NCBI GenBank assembly: GCA_016208495.1 | Contig: JACQXX010000060.1 | Span: 1 to 64,000, forward strand | Direction: 5' to 3' | DNA from: Acidobacteriota bacterium | GTDB lineage: Bacteria > Acidobacteriota > Blastocatellia > Chloracidobacteriales > Chloracidobacteriaceae | Length of the DNA: 64,000 bases | Part shown: in pieces, positions 25,109-35,018 of the stretch | How the letters are laid out: each line of letters starts with the position of its first letter | Position numbering within the stretch: position 1 is the stretch's first letter | The notes under the pieces: model-generated | Databases searched by the model: none | Told to the model about the DNA's origin: nothing | The model's input: the letters and a program-made list of their open reading frames with translations, nothing else | Translations under genes and position numbers: made by a program

Positions 25109-26323
25109 ATGCGAACTCAGAACGCAATCTCTCGCAATCTCTGGTGTTTGATCCTTATCGTAGCGGCTGGCTTGACGCCCGTGGTTCAGGCTCAGTCGGG
25201 AAATCGTCGGTTGCCGCCTCCACGCGACATTGACCCGCCGGCCACAGTTTCGCCGAAACCAGCTTCGCAACCGGCCCAGACGGAACCAACCGTTACCGAA
25301 CCACTCACCGAACGTGAGTTCTTTGGCTTGCTCCAGCAGGTTCAAAAACGTGGAGTCACCCAGGGAGACATTGCCGGAGCACTCGATGAACGTGGCATTG
25401 CTTTCGAAGCCACTGACGCCCTGATCGAACGCGCCCGCAAGGCCGGCGCCCAGTCGTTTCTGGTCGCGGCGCTCCTCCGGGCTGAGGATCGCCGCAAACG
25501 GGCCCGCTACGCCGATGAAACCGCGCCGCCACCTGGCCAGCGACCCGTCTTAAAACCGGCGCCAACCGAAACGGAACCGGACCAGCCGTTTGACCCCGAA
25601 GCAGCCGAACAAGAAATGCTCAGCCGGCTCTCTTTGCTGGAACAAACCCGCTATCACGTGCTCAAAAGCGTGGATGATTTCCCCAACTTCATCGTCCGTC
25701 AAAACATCCGCCGCCTGAAAAATAAGGGCGGCGGCTGGTATGAAGACGATGTACTGGGAACGGAAATTACCTACGAGCAAGGCGAAGGCGAAAAAGTCAA
25801 CCTGTTGACCATCAACAATGTACCGACGTCAAAAACCTTTGCCAGCGTCGGGGGGTCAACTTCGATTGGTGAGTTTTCATCCCGGCTCCTGGCACCCTTT
25901 GTGCGGCAAAGCAAAACAGACTTTAAGGAGGCTGGGCGGGAAAATTATCGCGGGCGGGACTGTGCGATTTTTGATTTTTCCGTGGCACAGGAAAACTCAA
26001 ACTACTCTATCGAGGGCGTGGGGCCAGACGGACAACGACAACAAATCATCGCGGCTTATGATGGTCGGATGTGGATTGATCGGGCATCAAAACGGGTGGT
26101 TCGGATCGAACAATCTGCGGTTCGGATGCCTCGCGACTTTCTATTTTCGCAGGCTGAAACCGCCGTCGAGTATGACTGGACCGAGATCGGAGAAAAACGG
26201 TACTGGCTACCAATTACGGCAGAAACCCTGATTGGCAGCGACCGCTATGACTACTATTCGCGCAACGTTATCAAGTTTTATGACTACCGCAAGTTTGAAG
26301 CGGATGTGAAGATATTGGATTAG
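25109..26323 (+). CDS. Secreted protein of unknown function
   Basis: A 404-residue protein with a clear signal peptide (LWCLILIVAAGLTPVVQAQ), followed by a Pro-rich low-complexity stretch to about residue 60. Residues 60-130 are helical and repeat-like. The C-terminal 230 residues are beta-rich, with conserved-looking segments DDFPNFIVRQNI, YRGRDCAIFDF and AYDGRMWIDRASKRVVRIEQ. The latter pattern recalls outer-membrane lipoprotein carrier or sorting domains (LolA-like folds), but this is only a resemblance. It is predicted to be periplasmic. I do not recognise a named family. The start lies immediately behind the 220-bp inverted array element. Confidence 0.8.
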   Translation: MRTQNAISRNLWCLILIVAAGLTPVVQAQSGNRRLPPPRDIDPPATVSPKPASQPAQTEPTVTEPLTEREFFGLLQQVQKRGVTQGDIAGALDERGIAFEATDALIERARKAGAQSFLVAALLRAEDRRKRARYADETAPPPGQRPVLKPAPTETEPDQPFDPEAAEQEMLSRLSLLEQTRYHVLKSVDDFPNFIVRQNIRRLKNKGGGWYEDDVLGTEITYEQGEGEKVNLLTINNVPTSKTFASVGGSTSIGEFSSRLLAPFVRQSKTDFKEAGRENYRGRDCAIFDFSVAQENSNYSIEGVGPDGQRQQIIAAYDGRMWIDRASKRVVRIEQSAVRMPRDFLFSQAETAVEYDWTEIGEKRYWLPITAETLIGSDRYDYYSRNVIKFYDYRKFEADVKILD

Positions 26324-26428
26324 GGTTGAAGACATTGGGCTAGGGGCTCAGGGTTGGGGGCAATCGAAGGGATGAGGGATGAAATAAAGCCAATTTCTTC
26401 AGCCCCCAGCCCTCAGCCCTGGTTTTTT
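26324..26428. repeat. GGGCTGA-type inverted repeat between convergent genes
   Basis: The left part (GGGCTAGGGGCTCAGGGTTGGGGG) is answered by the right part (CCCCCAGCCCTCAGCCCTGG), followed by a run of six T. In this position, between convergent genes, the hairpin could end transcription from both sides. The same heptad theme recurs at 44672-44818, 50904-51009 and 53542-53645. Confidence 0.75.
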
Positions 26429-26430
26429 CT

Positions 26431-27708
26431 CTACCGAATCACTTCCAACCCACCCAGATATGGCCGCAGGGCCTTTGGAATTTCAATCGAGCCATCTTCC
26501 TGCTGATAATTCTCCAGAATTGCCAGCCAGGTCCGACCGACAGCTAAACCCGAGCCGTTGAGGGTGTGGACCAGCTCCGGTTTGGCCCCGGCTTCACGAC
26601 GAAACCGAATACTGGCCCGGCGCGCCTGAAACGCTTCGAAGTTTGAGCAAGACGAAATTTCGCGATACGTTTTTTGGCTTGGCAGCCAGACTTCCAGATC
26701 ATAGGTTTTGGCCGATGCGGCGCCCATATCGCCCGTCGCCAGCACGACTTTGCGGTAAGGCAATTCCAGCCGCTGCAAAATCACTTCGGCATTGGCCGTC
26801 AGCTTTTCGTGTTCGGCATAGGATTCTTCAGGTTTGGTAAATTTCACCAGCTCCACCTTGTCAAACTGATGCTGGCGGATCAATCCACGCGTGTCGCGGC
26901 CATAACTTCCAGCTTCGGACCGGAAACACGGGGTGTAGGCGGTAAAGGAAATTGGCAGCTTCGCTCCGTCCAGGATTTCGTCCCGATAGTAGTTGGTCAC
27001 CGGAACCTCAGCCGTTGGCGCCAGATACAGACCACGCTCATCTGTCAATTTGAACAAATCCGCTTCAAATTTCGGCAGTTGTCCGGTTCCAAACAGCGAA
27101 GCGGCGTTGATGATGAACGGCGGCAACATTTCCTGATAGCCGTGTTCCTGGGTGTGGATGTCGAGCATGAAATTGATCAGGGCACGTTCCATCCGGGCGC
27201 CCATGCCGTTGAGCACCGAAAACCGGGCGCCGGTGATTTTGACGGCCCGTTCCTGATCCAGAATGCCGAGTGCCACGCCCAGGTCTACGTGATCTTTGGG
27301 CTCAAAGGAAAATTCACGCGGTTCACCCCAGCGGGAAATTTCCTGGTTGGCCGATTCACCTCCGACTGGAACTGACGAATGTGGCATGTTTGGAATAGCG
27401 GTCACCACCTCACTTAGTTTGACTTCCACCTCAGCCAGTTCTTTTTCCTGGGTTTCGATGGTGACTTTCAGCTCTTTCATCTCAGCCCGTTTGCCGTCGG
27501 CTTCTTCTTTTTTGCCAGCTTTCATCAACGCCCCGATTTCAGGACTGACGCGGTTTAACAGGGCTTTGTTTTTTTCCGACTCACCGATCAATTGGCGGCG
27601 TCGGGCGTCAAGTTCAACAAATTCATCAATGGTTAAGGCACTCCCCCGATTGACGAGCATCTGTTTAACCTCGTCAAGGTGGGTGCGAATAAAATCAGCA
27701 GCAAGCAT
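26431..27708 (-). CDS. serS: Seryl-tRNA synthetase
   Basis: SerRS attaches serine to tRNA-Ser and tRNA-Sec in the cytosol. The 425 residues match the bacterial enzyme. The N-terminal long coiled-coil arm spans about residues 30-110 ([14 protein letters not shown]...[13 protein letters not shown]) and binds the tRNA extra arm. Class II motif 2 is [21 protein letters not shown] and motif 3 is [16 protein letters not shown]. The [13 protein letters not shown] segment binds serine. It is a single gene on the minus strand, preceded by GGGTTCA heptads. Identification is secure. Confidence 0.97.
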   Translation of the reverse strand: MLAADFIRTHLDEVKQMLVNRGSALTIDEFVELDARRRQLIGESEKNKALLNRVSPEIGALMKAGKKEEADGKRAEMKELKVTIETQEKELAEVEVKLSEVVTAIPNMPHSSVPVGGESANQEISRWGEPREFSFEPKDHVDLGVALGILDQERAVKITGARFSVLNGMGARMERALINFMLDIHTQEHGYQEMLPPFIINAASLFGTGQLPKFEADLFKLTDERGLYLAPTAEVPVTNYYRDEILDGAKLPISFTAYTPCFRSEAGSYGRDTRGLIRQHQFDKVELVKFTKPEESYAEHEKLTANAEVILQRLELPYRKVVLATGDMGAASAKTYDLEVWLPSQKTYREISSCSNFEAFQARRASIRFRREAGAKPELVHTLNGSGLAVGRTWLAILENYQQEDGSIEIPKALRPYLGGLEVIR

Positions 27709-27726
27709 AAAATCCTCTTGTAAAAG

Positions 27727-27855
27727 GGTTCAGGGTTCAGGGTTCAGGGTTTTTGAAGGAATGAGAAATAAGGGTTGAGGGCTGAAATAAATCACCTTGT
27801 CACCTGGTCATCCTGTCACCTTGTTATTTCGGTCACCTTTGTTATCTTGTCATTG
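27727..27855. repeat. GGGTTCA heptads and CACCTTGT octamers
   Basis: Three tandem GGGTTCA copies (27727-27750) lie just upstream of serS. A CACCTTGT/CATCCTGT octamer array (27789-27855) follows and extends into the 3' end of the amidohydrolase gene. The last dozen residues of that protein are therefore encoded by repeat sequence. Confidence 0.8.
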
Positions 27856-28655
27856 ATCAGCCTCTCCGCATTGAGCCTGAAGAGTTTCGACTCGATTTCC
27901 GGCCCTAACTCAAGGCTGCGAAGACCTGCCAGTTGATCGGCATAGGGGTAGGGAATGTTCGGAAAATCTGAGCCGTACAAAATGCGATCCTGAAAGCGGA
28001 GAAAGAAATCGCGACCAGGGCAGTTTTTCTGAAAAACCGTGGCGTGAACACAGTTCATCGCCGTGTCAAAGTAAATCGTTTCAAAGTCTTCGGCAAGGGC
28101 TCGATAGTCGTCATATTCAAAAGCACCACAATGCGCCACGATGACCTTGAGCTTTGGAAACGTCTCAACGACACGCCGGAGCCGCTCAGCACCATCTTTG
28201 AGCAAGTACACGGGCCCCGAGCCAGGATGACAGAGCAGGATTTTTTCCATCCCTTCCATCACTTCATAAGCTGGGAAAAACCGTTCATCATCAAGCATTT
28301 CCTGTGACACAAACGGGTGGAGCTTGATCCCATGAAAACCATATTCCTCAAAAATCCGTTGCGCCACTGCCGCCGTGTTGCCATCACCAGCAAAAATTGT
28401 CCCAAATGGAATCAGTTCGGGGATTTCCTGGGCTGATTCACGCACAAATTCATTCAAAAAATGAGCCATTCCAGGGCGATGGGCATACACCAGCGACGTA
28501 AAGCGTTTAACGCCCTGCTGTTTGAGCGTGGCGACATGTTCTGGCCCATGGACCTTATAATGGACTTTCCACAGCCCGAAGCTTTCGGTTTCAAAATAAT
28601 TCCAGATCGCTTGAAACACCCTGGACGGGAAAAAATGGACGTGAATATCAATCAC
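27816..28655 (-). CDS. Amidohydrolase-family metal-dependent hydrolase
   Basis: A 279-residue TIM-barrel protein of the amidohydrolase_2 group, which includes decarboxylases and lactone hydrolases. The N-terminal metal motif is DIHVHFFP. Further conserved parts are GIKLHPFV, LLCHPGSGP, VIVAHCGAF and ILYGSDFPNIPY. These are the usual His and Asp ligands of the barrel. The protein has no signal peptide and should be cytosolic. The last residues (DKITKVTEITR) are encoded by the flanking octamer repeat, so the original stop may have been lost and replaced. The substrate cannot be inferred from neighbours. Confidence 0.85.
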   Translation of the reverse strand: MIDIHVHFFPSRVFQAIWNYFETESFGLWKVHYKVHGPEHVATLKQQGVKRFTSLVYAHRPGMAHFLNEFVRESAQEIPELIPFGTIFAGDGNTAAVAQRIFEEYGFHGIKLHPFVSQEMLDDERFFPAYEVMEGMEKILLCHPGSGPVYLLKDGAERLRRVVETFPKLKVIVAHCGAFEYDDYRALAEDFETIYFDTAMNCVHATVFQKNCPGRDFFLRFQDRILYGSDFPNIPYPYADQLAGLRSLELGPEIESKLFRLNAERLINDKITKVTEITR

Positions 28656-28724
28656 GGGAACCTCCTGCTCTTGTTCAATATACCCGAACCTGAGTCAAAT
28701 TCCAGTTGTGGGCGGTAGAGCGGT

Positions 28725-31700
28725 TCAATCGTTTCCGCTTGAATATGGGTTGAGGATTTCGCCGGTCACCTGGTTGTTGAGTGAGGTTTCCGCAGTCGAA
28801 CGTGAGGGTATGGTAACGATTTGGGTTACCTGATCCGCGAGCGGCATGTCCAGTGGTTGCTGCAAGCTATCAAGGGCAACGGTGGGTTGATCCGCTAACC
28901 GTTGATGCGGGCCCTCAACCTCGTCATCAGTATCATACTCAGCAAACTGCTCAGTCAGTGCTCTGAGTAAATCCGCAAACTCACGTGCCGTTGGACGGGC
29001 CTCTGGTTGCTTGACCAGTGCCTTGAGGACGGCAGCATCAACTTCTGGTGGAATCGTTGGATTAATTGATCGGAGCGAGGGCGGCAATTCATTCAGATGC
29101 GCCACAATCAGATGATAGGCACTGTTGTTTTCACTCACAAAGGGCGGACGACCACATAGACACTCGTAAAACATGATTCCAACGCTATAAATATCTGATC
29201 GTCCGTCATAGGTGCCGTCCCAGAGTCGTTCAGGTGCCATATAAGTCGGGGTCCCCACGATGCCGCCGGTTACCGTTAATTTCTTTCCGCTGGCTTCCGA
29301 ATCATCAAGCATCTTGGCTACCCCGAAATCCACAACTTTGACGACTTCGCCTTCCGGTGACCGGTGTAAAAAAATATTGGCTGGTTTGATGTCGCGATGG
29401 ATGATCCCCAGGCGGTGGGCTTCGGCGAGTCCTTCACACACGGCGCGCATCACCCTCAGGGTCCGGCGGAGGCTCAATCGTTTTCGAATATGGAGTTCCT
29501 CGCTGAGCGAACATCCATCCAGCAACTCCATCACCAGATAGGCAATGCCTTCAGCCGAAATTCCAGAGTCAAACACCTGAATGGCATTCGGATGGTTGAT
29601 GCGTGACGAAGAAACCCCCTCCAGGCGGAACCGTTCAACCGCATCCGCCGAATCGTTTCCCGGTGCCGGGCGAAAGACTTTGACGGCAATCGGACGATGA
29701 AGCACCAGATGCGTTCCACGAAACACAGCCCCAAAGCCGCCAGAGCCGATTTTCTCTTCAAGCCGGTACTTCCCTTCCAAAACCGTTCCCGGCAAGGCTT
29801 CTGCCAGAGCCGAGAAAATCCGGTCCGCCTGCTGATGAGAAATGATCAAATCCTGATTGGCCCGGTCGAGTGCGGCAACTTTCTGATCCAGTTCGGTATT
29901 TTTGCGCTCGGTTTCAAGCTTGGCGAGTCGAACCTGTTCAATATTTTCAGCCAGTTCGGCATTTTTCGTGGCCAGTTCGGCGGTGCGCTCGACCACGACG
30001 GCTTCAAGTTGGGCCGCTCGCCGATTGAGTGCCCGTAGTCGCAGCCGAACCCCGCCATACACGCTCCCGGCAATCAGAGCGAATCCAGCCAGATAGGCCC
30101 ACGGTGTTTGGTACCAGTGCGGGCGAATTCTGAACGTAAAAGCGGCTCCGGTCTCATTCCAGACGCCATCGTTGTTGCAGGCCAGGACTCTGAACCGGTA
30201 GGAACGCGGCGGCAAGTTGGTGTAGCCAATCCGTCGTTGATCGCCGGTTTCAATCCACGCCCGGTCATAGCCTTCGAGCATGACCTTGAATCGAACTTTG
30301 GCTGGTGCCAGAAAACTGAGCGCAGTGTAGCGAAACTCCAGTTTGTCCGCCCCTGGCGCCAATTCGACTGATGCCGCCAAATCAACCGACTTCCCATCAA
30401 CCAGAACCTGTTCGACCGCAATCGGCGGCGGAACCGGATTCCGCAGGATGTGATCCGGGTGAATCGTGATCAGACCGGCCACCCCGGCAAACCAGAAGCG
30501 CCCATCACGTCCACAAATCGCCGCCGGTTGGGCAATCCCGTTGCACTGGTTATTGCGCATGCCATCGTCACGGGTGAAGGCTTCATGGGTAAATGATGGA
30601 CGCTTGCCATCGCAAAAATCCTCGATATCCTGTTTGCGTACCCGCGAAATGCCCCGATTGGAACTCATCCAGAGGTATCCGCTCCGGTCTTCCAGCATTG
30701 AAAACACGGCGTTATCCGCCAGCCCATTGCGAGTTGTAATCGGGGTCATCCGCCCGTTTTTGAGCCGGGCCAGTCCACCATTCGTGCTGACCCAAACAGT
30801 GCCAGCCGAATCAACCGCGAGTGAACGGACGGTGTCATCAGGCATTCCATCTTGAGAGTGCCACACGCGAAACGTCTCATCTTTGAAATAGTGCAACCCC
30901 AAAAATGACCCAACCCACAGACCATCGCCGATTTTGTCTTCCACCAGGACCACCACTGAGTTGTGTGCCAAACCATCCGCCGTGGTGTAGGTCCGAAAAG
31001 TACCGTTTTCATATCGGGTGAGGCCGCCAGCGCGAGTTCCAAACCACATCGTCCCGTGGCGGTCCTCCAGAATGGCATACACGGGTTGTTGCGTTTGCCC
31101 AGGGTGACCCTGAAAGGATGTCACCTGACCATTGGCAATCCGCACCACGCCAGAACCATTGAACCCAACCCAAATGGCCCCGGTGTGGTCTTCAGCGAGT
31201 GAGCGAATAAAATTGTTAAGTAAGCCAGTTTCAGCAGTATAGGTCACAACTGACCGATCAGGCTTGAGGCAATTAAGCCCATTGCCGTTGGTGCCGATCC
31301 ACAAATTTCCCTGACGATCTTCAAGCACCACCCGCACGTTGTTATCCGCCAGCCCATGGCGCTTGTTGTAGACGGTAAACTTCTCATCTTTAAAGCAGTT
31401 GAGCCCGCCGCCAGTGGTACCAACCCAGAGATTGCCTTCCTGATCTTCATAAATGGTTCGGACCAGATCATTGGTCAGGCCGTCTTTTTGAGAAAAGTAG
31501 GTAAAATGTCCAGCGGTCAAGCGTCCTAAACCACCGCCTTCAAATCCCATCCACAAATTGCCATCTCGATCCCGATACATAACACTGATTTGGAGCGGCA
31601 GCAGGCCATCGGCAACGGTGTAGGTGGTAACTTTTCCGTTGACCAAATGATGGAGTTTCCCCAGGTTTGCCCCCCACAGGGTGCCATCGCGGTCCTGAAA

Positions 31701-32396
31701 CAGGCAGGAATGTTGATTGTCAGCCAGGGCATCAAACTCACTGGCCAATGAAATCTTGACAGTTTCCGAAGGTGTGACCCGCACGATGCCGACATCCGGT
31801 GTAAAAGCCAGGAGCCCCTGCTCGGTTTCGCCAAACATCACGGAATGTTGGTTGAGAATGTCGAGAGATCCAGGAAATGAGGAAATTTTCCCGTTTCGGA
31901 TCACGGCGTATCCGCCAAAGGTGTTGACCCAGATGGAGCCATCCTGTGCGGTATATACATCCTGGGTGACTTTATGGGGTAATCCGTCTTCGGTGGTATA
32001 ACTGGTGAATCGGTGGTTCCGATAGGAAAGCAGTCCTGTGCTTGAAACCGCCCAGAGTGTTCCATCAAGTCCAACACAGATCGGACCGACGCTGTTTGAT
32101 TTGAGTTCTGGGGTGTTTCGGGTATCAAAAACGGTGAACTGCACTCCGTCAAAGCGAACCAGTCCTTCATAGGTCGAAAACCAGAGGTATCCATCCGGGG
32201 TTTGAGCCAGGCGATGGACGGAATTTTGCGGCAATTCCTCCTGCCAGGTAAAAAACCCGTACTCAGTGATCGCTTTGTTTGGGTCAAGCGCAACCACTGG
32301 CGATGACAACACCAGACACCCAAGAAACGACCACACCCAGGCCAACCGCCAGGGGGACAGAGCTTTCCAGCTTTTCAAAATGAAGCGACCGAGCAT
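28725..32396 (-). CDS. Beta-propeller sensor fused to a Ser/Thr protein kinase
   Basis: A 1223-residue membrane receptor. A signal peptide or anchor lies at residues 18-37. About residues 45-650 form two-component-regulator propeller repeats (GYLWFSTYEGLVRFDG, GNLWVGTTGGGLNCF and others). A Y_Y_Y domain (about 690-755, ending LPPRSYRFRVLACNNDGVWNE) leads to a membrane helix near 765-785 and a coiled coil to about 860. The cytosolic kinase (about 878-1150) has GSGGFGAVFRG, the VAIK-like Lys in IAVKVF, HRDIKPANI and VDFGVAKM, so it looks active. In most bacteria such propeller modules are joined to histidine kinases or diguanylate cyclases. The Ser/Thr kinase output is notable. Its targets might include FHA proteins such as the exporter at 1154. 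Confidence 0.9.
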   Translation of the reverse strand: MLGRFILKSWKALSPWRLAWVWSFLGCLVLSSPVVALDPNKAITEYGFFTWQEELPQNSVHRLAQTPDGYLWFSTYEGLVRFDGVQFTVFDTRNTPELKSNSVGPICVGLDGTLWAVSSTGLLSYRNHRFTSYTTEDGLPHKVTQDVYTAQDGSIWVNTFGGYAVIRNGKISSFPGSLDILNQHSVMFGETEQGLLAFTPDVGIVRVTPSETVKISLASEFDALADNQHSCLFQDRDGTLWGANLGKLHHLVNGKVTTYTVADGLLPLQISVMYRDRDGNLWMGFEGGGLGRLTAGHFTYFSQKDGLTNDLVRTIYEDQEGNLWVGTTGGGLNCFKDEKFTVYNKRHGLADNNVRVVLEDRQGNLWIGTNGNGLNCLKPDRSVVTYTAETGLLNNFIRSLAEDHTGAIWVGFNGSGVVRIANGQVTSFQGHPGQTQQPVYAILEDRHGTMWFGTRAGGLTRYENGTFRTYTTADGLAHNSVVVLVEDKIGDGLWVGSFLGLHYFKDETFRVWHSQDGMPDDTVRSLAVDSAGTVWVSTNGGLARLKNGRMTPITTRNGLADNAVFSMLEDRSGYLWMSSNRGISRVRKQDIEDFCDGKRPSFTHEAFTRDDGMRNNQCNGIAQPAAICGRDGRFWFAGVAGLITIHPDHILRNPVPPPIAVEQVLVDGKSVDLAASVELAPGADKLEFRYTALSFLAPAKVRFKVMLEGYDRAWIETGDQRRIGYTNLPPRSYRFRVLACNNDGVWNETGAAFTFRIRPHWYQTPWAYLAGFALIAGSVYGGVRLRLRALNRRAAQLEAVVVERTAELATKNAELAENIEQVRLAKLETERKNTELDQKVAALDRANQDLIISHQQADRIFSALAEALPGTVLEGKYRLEEKIGSGGFGAVFRGTHLVLHRPIAVKVFRPAPGNDSADAVERFRLEGVSSSRINHPNAIQVFDSGISAEGIAYLVMELLDGCSLSEELHIRKRLSLRRTLRVMRAVCEGLAEAHRLGIIHRDIKPANIFLHRSPEGEVVKVVDFGVAKMLDDSEASGKKLTVTGGIVGTPTYMAPERLWDGTYDGRSDIYSVGIMFYECLCGRPPFVSENNSAYHLIVAHLNELPPSLRSINPTIPPEVDAAVLKALVKQPEARPTAREFADLLRALTEQFAEYDTDDEVEGPHQRLADQPTVALDSLQQPLDMPLADQVTQIVTIPSRSTAETSLNNQVTGEILNPYSSGND

Positions 32397-32894
32397 GGGT
32401 GTTGTTTACCGAAATTATGAGTTATAAAGAGTCTATCTCATTGATTCACAAATATTTGACTATTTTATACTTCATAATTCATCGAAGTCTGGTTGTCGTT
32501 TGTCGTTTCGCCACCGAATGATTTGGATTGGCCTGGTGAAAAGAATGGCTGAAGAAAATTGCACTGAAGGCAGGCTTTCCGACCTGGATAGTACCCCGTT
32601 GATTGAAGAAAAAGAACCTGTTCCAACTGAATTTGGCTGAGCAATCAAGCCAGCACAGGGTTGAAATTTCAGGAATGGTCAGCCTGAGATTGCTCTTTCA
32701 GAAAGGAGAGCACATATCACGAAGAGGCTTAACTCAGGAAAAACTAGCCGTCGCCAGACTTTTCGTGTAGAGTTCCGGCTGCTCGTTGCCCCAGTGCGTC
32801 TCCAAAAAACTCTTTCCACCGCCTTCATCTCGTTGTTCAACCCAGCTCAACCGAGCACGCACAACCGAAACAAGTATCCCCTTGCGAGTGAACT
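32397..32894. other. Gap between the kinase gene and nuoC
   Basis: This 498-bp gap separates divergent genes and should hold the promoters of both the propeller-kinase gene and the nuo cluster. It contains no heptad arrays. A 31-codon plus-strand frame at 32546-32641 begins ATGGCTGAAGAA and is rich in acidic residues, but it has no ribosome binding site and no recognisable family, so I do not call it a gene. GAAAGGAGAG at 32700-32709 resembles a ribosome binding site but is followed by no credible start. It may be a remnant. Confidence 0.45.
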
Positions 32895-33536
32895 ATGTCG
32901 GATGAGACCCCGAAGGCCGAGAAGCCTAAACCAACTCCCCCAGCCAAACCCGCCGGAGGTGCCGCCAGGCCGACACCGACGAAGAAAGAAGCCGTCCAGG
33001 TTATTTTTGAACTGACCGGCGACCCGTTGATCGAAACCCTTAAAGCCAAATTTCCGGGTGCGATCAAGGAAGCGCAACTGATCCACAATCAACAGGTGAT
33101 CCGTGTCGCGTTGGAGTCAACCTATCAGGTGCTGTGCTTTCTCAAATCAGAAGCCGACCCCGATTTTAATTTTTTGACCGACCTGACCGCCGTTCACTTC
33201 CCGGACCGTGGGTTTGAAGTCATTTATCAGTTGTATGCCATGGATGAAGCTCGTCGGTTACGGGTCAAAACTGATGTCACCGAACAGGACAGCGTTCCAT
33301 CCGTGGTTGATCTCTGGAGCACCGCCAACTGGCTAGAGCGCGAAGTCTTTGATTTGTTCGGCATCCGGTTTGCCAATCACCCGGACTTGAGACGGATTCT
33401 GCTTCCGGAAGGCTGGGAGGGTCACCCATTACGCAAGGATTACCCGCTCGAATATCAGGATAATCAATGGGTTGCCGATCATTTAAACATCCTTGAACTC
33501 CCGGTCAATGCAGATTTGACGGGGAAATTTGAATAG
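32895..33536 (+). CDS. nuoC: NADH-quinone oxidoreductase subunit C
   Basis: A peripheral-arm subunit of respiratory complex I. The 213 residues include a Lys/Pro/Ala-rich N-terminal tail of about 35 residues not usual in NuoC. The conserved region is complete: STANWLEREVFDLFGIRF, NHPDLRRILLPEGWEGHPLRKDYPL. It is not fused to NuoD. It opens the cluster nuoC-D-H-J-K-L-M-N. The genes nuoA, B, E, F, G and I are not in this window. The start has no clear ribosome binding site, so the N-terminal tail could be shorter than stated. Confidence 0.95.
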   Translation: MSDETPKAEKPKPTPPAKPAGGAARPTPTKKEAVQVIFELTGDPLIETLKAKFPGAIKEAQLIHNQQVIRVALESTYQVLCFLKSEADPDFNFLTDLTAVHFPDRGFEVIYQLYAMDEARRLRVKTDVTEQDSVPSVVDLWSTANWLEREVFDLFGIRFANHPDLRRILLPEGWEGHPLRKDYPLEYQDNQWVADHLNILELPVNADLTGKFE

Positions 33537-33539
33537 AAA

Positions 33540-33678
33540 GCGAGTGGCGAGTAGCGAGTAGCGAGTAGTCAACCAAAATGAGTTTTAAGAACAGTTGAAG
33601 AAGCCCAGTTCAATTTCAATCTGATTTTATAACTCGCTACTCGCTACTCACTACTCGCCAGGTTCGCTACTTCGCTAA
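33540..33678. repeat. Inverted pair of GCGAGTA arrays between nuoC and nuoD
   Basis: The left arm (33540-33569) holds four tandem GCGAGTA or GCGAGTG heptads. The right arm (33631-33676) is the inverse (CTCGCTACTCGCTACT...), slightly degenerate. The spacer is about 60 bp. The element fills the whole nuoC-nuoD gap. Confidence 0.88.
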
Positions 33679-33682
33679 ACCT

Positions 33683-34819
33683 ATGACGAACCGCCCAGTT
33701 TCCAACTTTAACTTTGAAACCACGCTTCATCCAGATGAGATGATTGTGAGTATGGGACCGCAGCACCCAAGTACCCATGGGGTGTTGCGCGTGGTCTTAA
33801 AGCTCGATGGTGAAACAGTCACGGACCTGGATTGCGACATTGGCTATTTGCACCGTGGTGCGGAAAAGATCTTTGAACATCGGGTCTATCCGATGATTGC
33901 CCCCTATTTTGATCGGCTGGACTATATTGCGGCGGTTTCAAACGGGCTGGTGTATGTGGAAATCGTTGAAAAAGCCATGGCGATTGAAGTTCCTCTTCGG
34001 GCTCAGTATTTGCGCGTGATCTTGACCGAACTCAACCGGCTGTCGAGCCATTTGCTCTGGCTTGGCACCCACGCCCTCGACATTGGCGCGTTCACCATCC
34101 TGCTCTGGGCGTTTCGTGAGCGCGAAGAAATTCTTAAAATCTTTGAAAATTTCTTTGGGGCACGCCTGACCTGCCACGCCTTTCGCATCGGCGGGATGAC
34201 CTATGATGCCTATGACGGGTTTGAAGCTCAGGTCACGGCTTTTACCGACATGTTCCCCAAACGGCTTGAAGAGTATGAAACCATGCTCAATGAAAACCGC
34301 ATCTGGCTTGGGCGAACGGTTGGGGTCGGTATCATTTCCGGGAAGGATGCGATTGATCTTGGGTTAAGTGGGCCGCCGCTTCGCGGGTCAGGCGTGGAAT
34401 ACGATGTCCGCAAATCGCATCCATATGAGTGCTATGCCGATCTGGACTTTGACATCCCAATTGGTGAAAACGGTGATACGTTTGATCGCTATCTGGTCCG
34501 AATGGAAGAAATGCGGCAAAGTCGCCGCATCATTCAACAGGCACTGAAGAAGCTGCCAGGCGGTCCGGTGATGGCAAAGGTCCCCAAAGTTCTTCGGCCA
34601 CCAGCCGGCGAACTCTATCATTCGAATGAAAGCCCGAAAGGCGAACTGGGCCTGTTTTTGGTCGCTGATGGATCAACCCAACCAGTCCGGCTCCGGGTTC
34701 GCCCTCCATCATTTGTCAATTTGCAGGCACTCAAGAAAATGGCGGTTGGCTCGCTCATCGCTGACGTGGTGGCGGTGATTGGAACACTTGACATTGTCCT
34801 GGGTGAAATTGACCGCTGA
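33683..34819 (+). CDS. nuoD: NADH-quinone oxidoreductase subunit D
   Basis: The 49-kDa subunit of complex I, which helps form the quinone pocket in the peripheral arm. It has 378 residues. The conserved [13 protein letters not shown] and [14 protein letters not shown] motifs lie near the N-terminus; the HPSTHG His contacts quinone in known structures. [34 protein letters not shown] and the C-terminal VLGEIDR are also typical. It follows nuoC after a repeat-filled gap of 146 bp. Confidence 0.97.
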   Translation: MTNRPVSNFNFETTLHPDEMIVSMGPQHPSTHGVLRVVLKLDGETVTDLDCDIGYLHRGAEKIFEHRVYPMIAPYFDRLDYIAAVSNGLVYVEIVEKAMAIEVPLRAQYLRVILTELNRLSSHLLWLGTHALDIGAFTILLWAFREREEILKIFENFFGARLTCHAFRIGGMTYDAYDGFEAQVTAFTDMFPKRLEEYETMLNENRIWLGRTVGVGIISGKDAIDLGLSGPPLRGSGVEYDVRKSHPYECYADLDFDIPIGENGDTFDRYLVRMEEMRQSRRIIQQALKKLPGGPVMAKVPKVLRPPAGELYHSNESPKGELGLFLVADGSTQPVRLRVRPPSFVNLQALKKMAVGSLIADVVAVIGTLDIVLGEIDR

Positions 34820-34885
34820 GGGGAATGAAGAATGAAGAATGAAGGGTTGGGAAACATAGATTCCGCCCAACCACCACTCTGATTC

Positions 34886-35003
34886 GTCACTTTGTCACCC
34901 TGTCATTCTGTCACCTTGTCATTCTGTCACTTTGTCATTCTGTCACCTTGTCATTCTGTCACCCTGTCATTCTGTCACCTTGTCACCTTGTCACCTTGTC
35001 ATC
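34886..35003. repeat. TGTCACCT/TGTCATTC octamer array between nuoD and nuoH
   Basis: About fifteen octamers alternate between TGTCACCT, TGTCATTC and TGTCACTT variants, ending 16 bases before the nuoH ATG. Part of the array is open in frame with nuoH and can be mistaken for an N-terminal extension. Confidence 0.92.
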
Positions 35004-35018
35004 TGGAGAGTTTTCGAA

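Noticed and set aside
26674-27375. A 233-codon plus-strand frame opposite serS
   Set aside because: It lies wholly antisense to a secure seryl-tRNA synthetase gene, has no family character, and is explained by codon bias of serS.
27727-27750. Telomere-like repeat (GGGTTCA, GGTTAGT elsewhere)
   Set aside because: The arrays are short, internal, of many unit types and lie between genes on both sides. Nothing suggests a chromosome end.
32546-32641. Thirty-one-codon frame upstream of nuoC
   Set aside because: It has no ribosome binding site and no recognisable homologue, and its length is compatible with chance.
34932-35018. N-terminal extension of NuoH
   Set aside because: It is a direct translation of the octamer repeat (CHLVILSPCHSVTLSPCH). 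A normal ribosome binding site and NuoH N-terminus follow at 35019.
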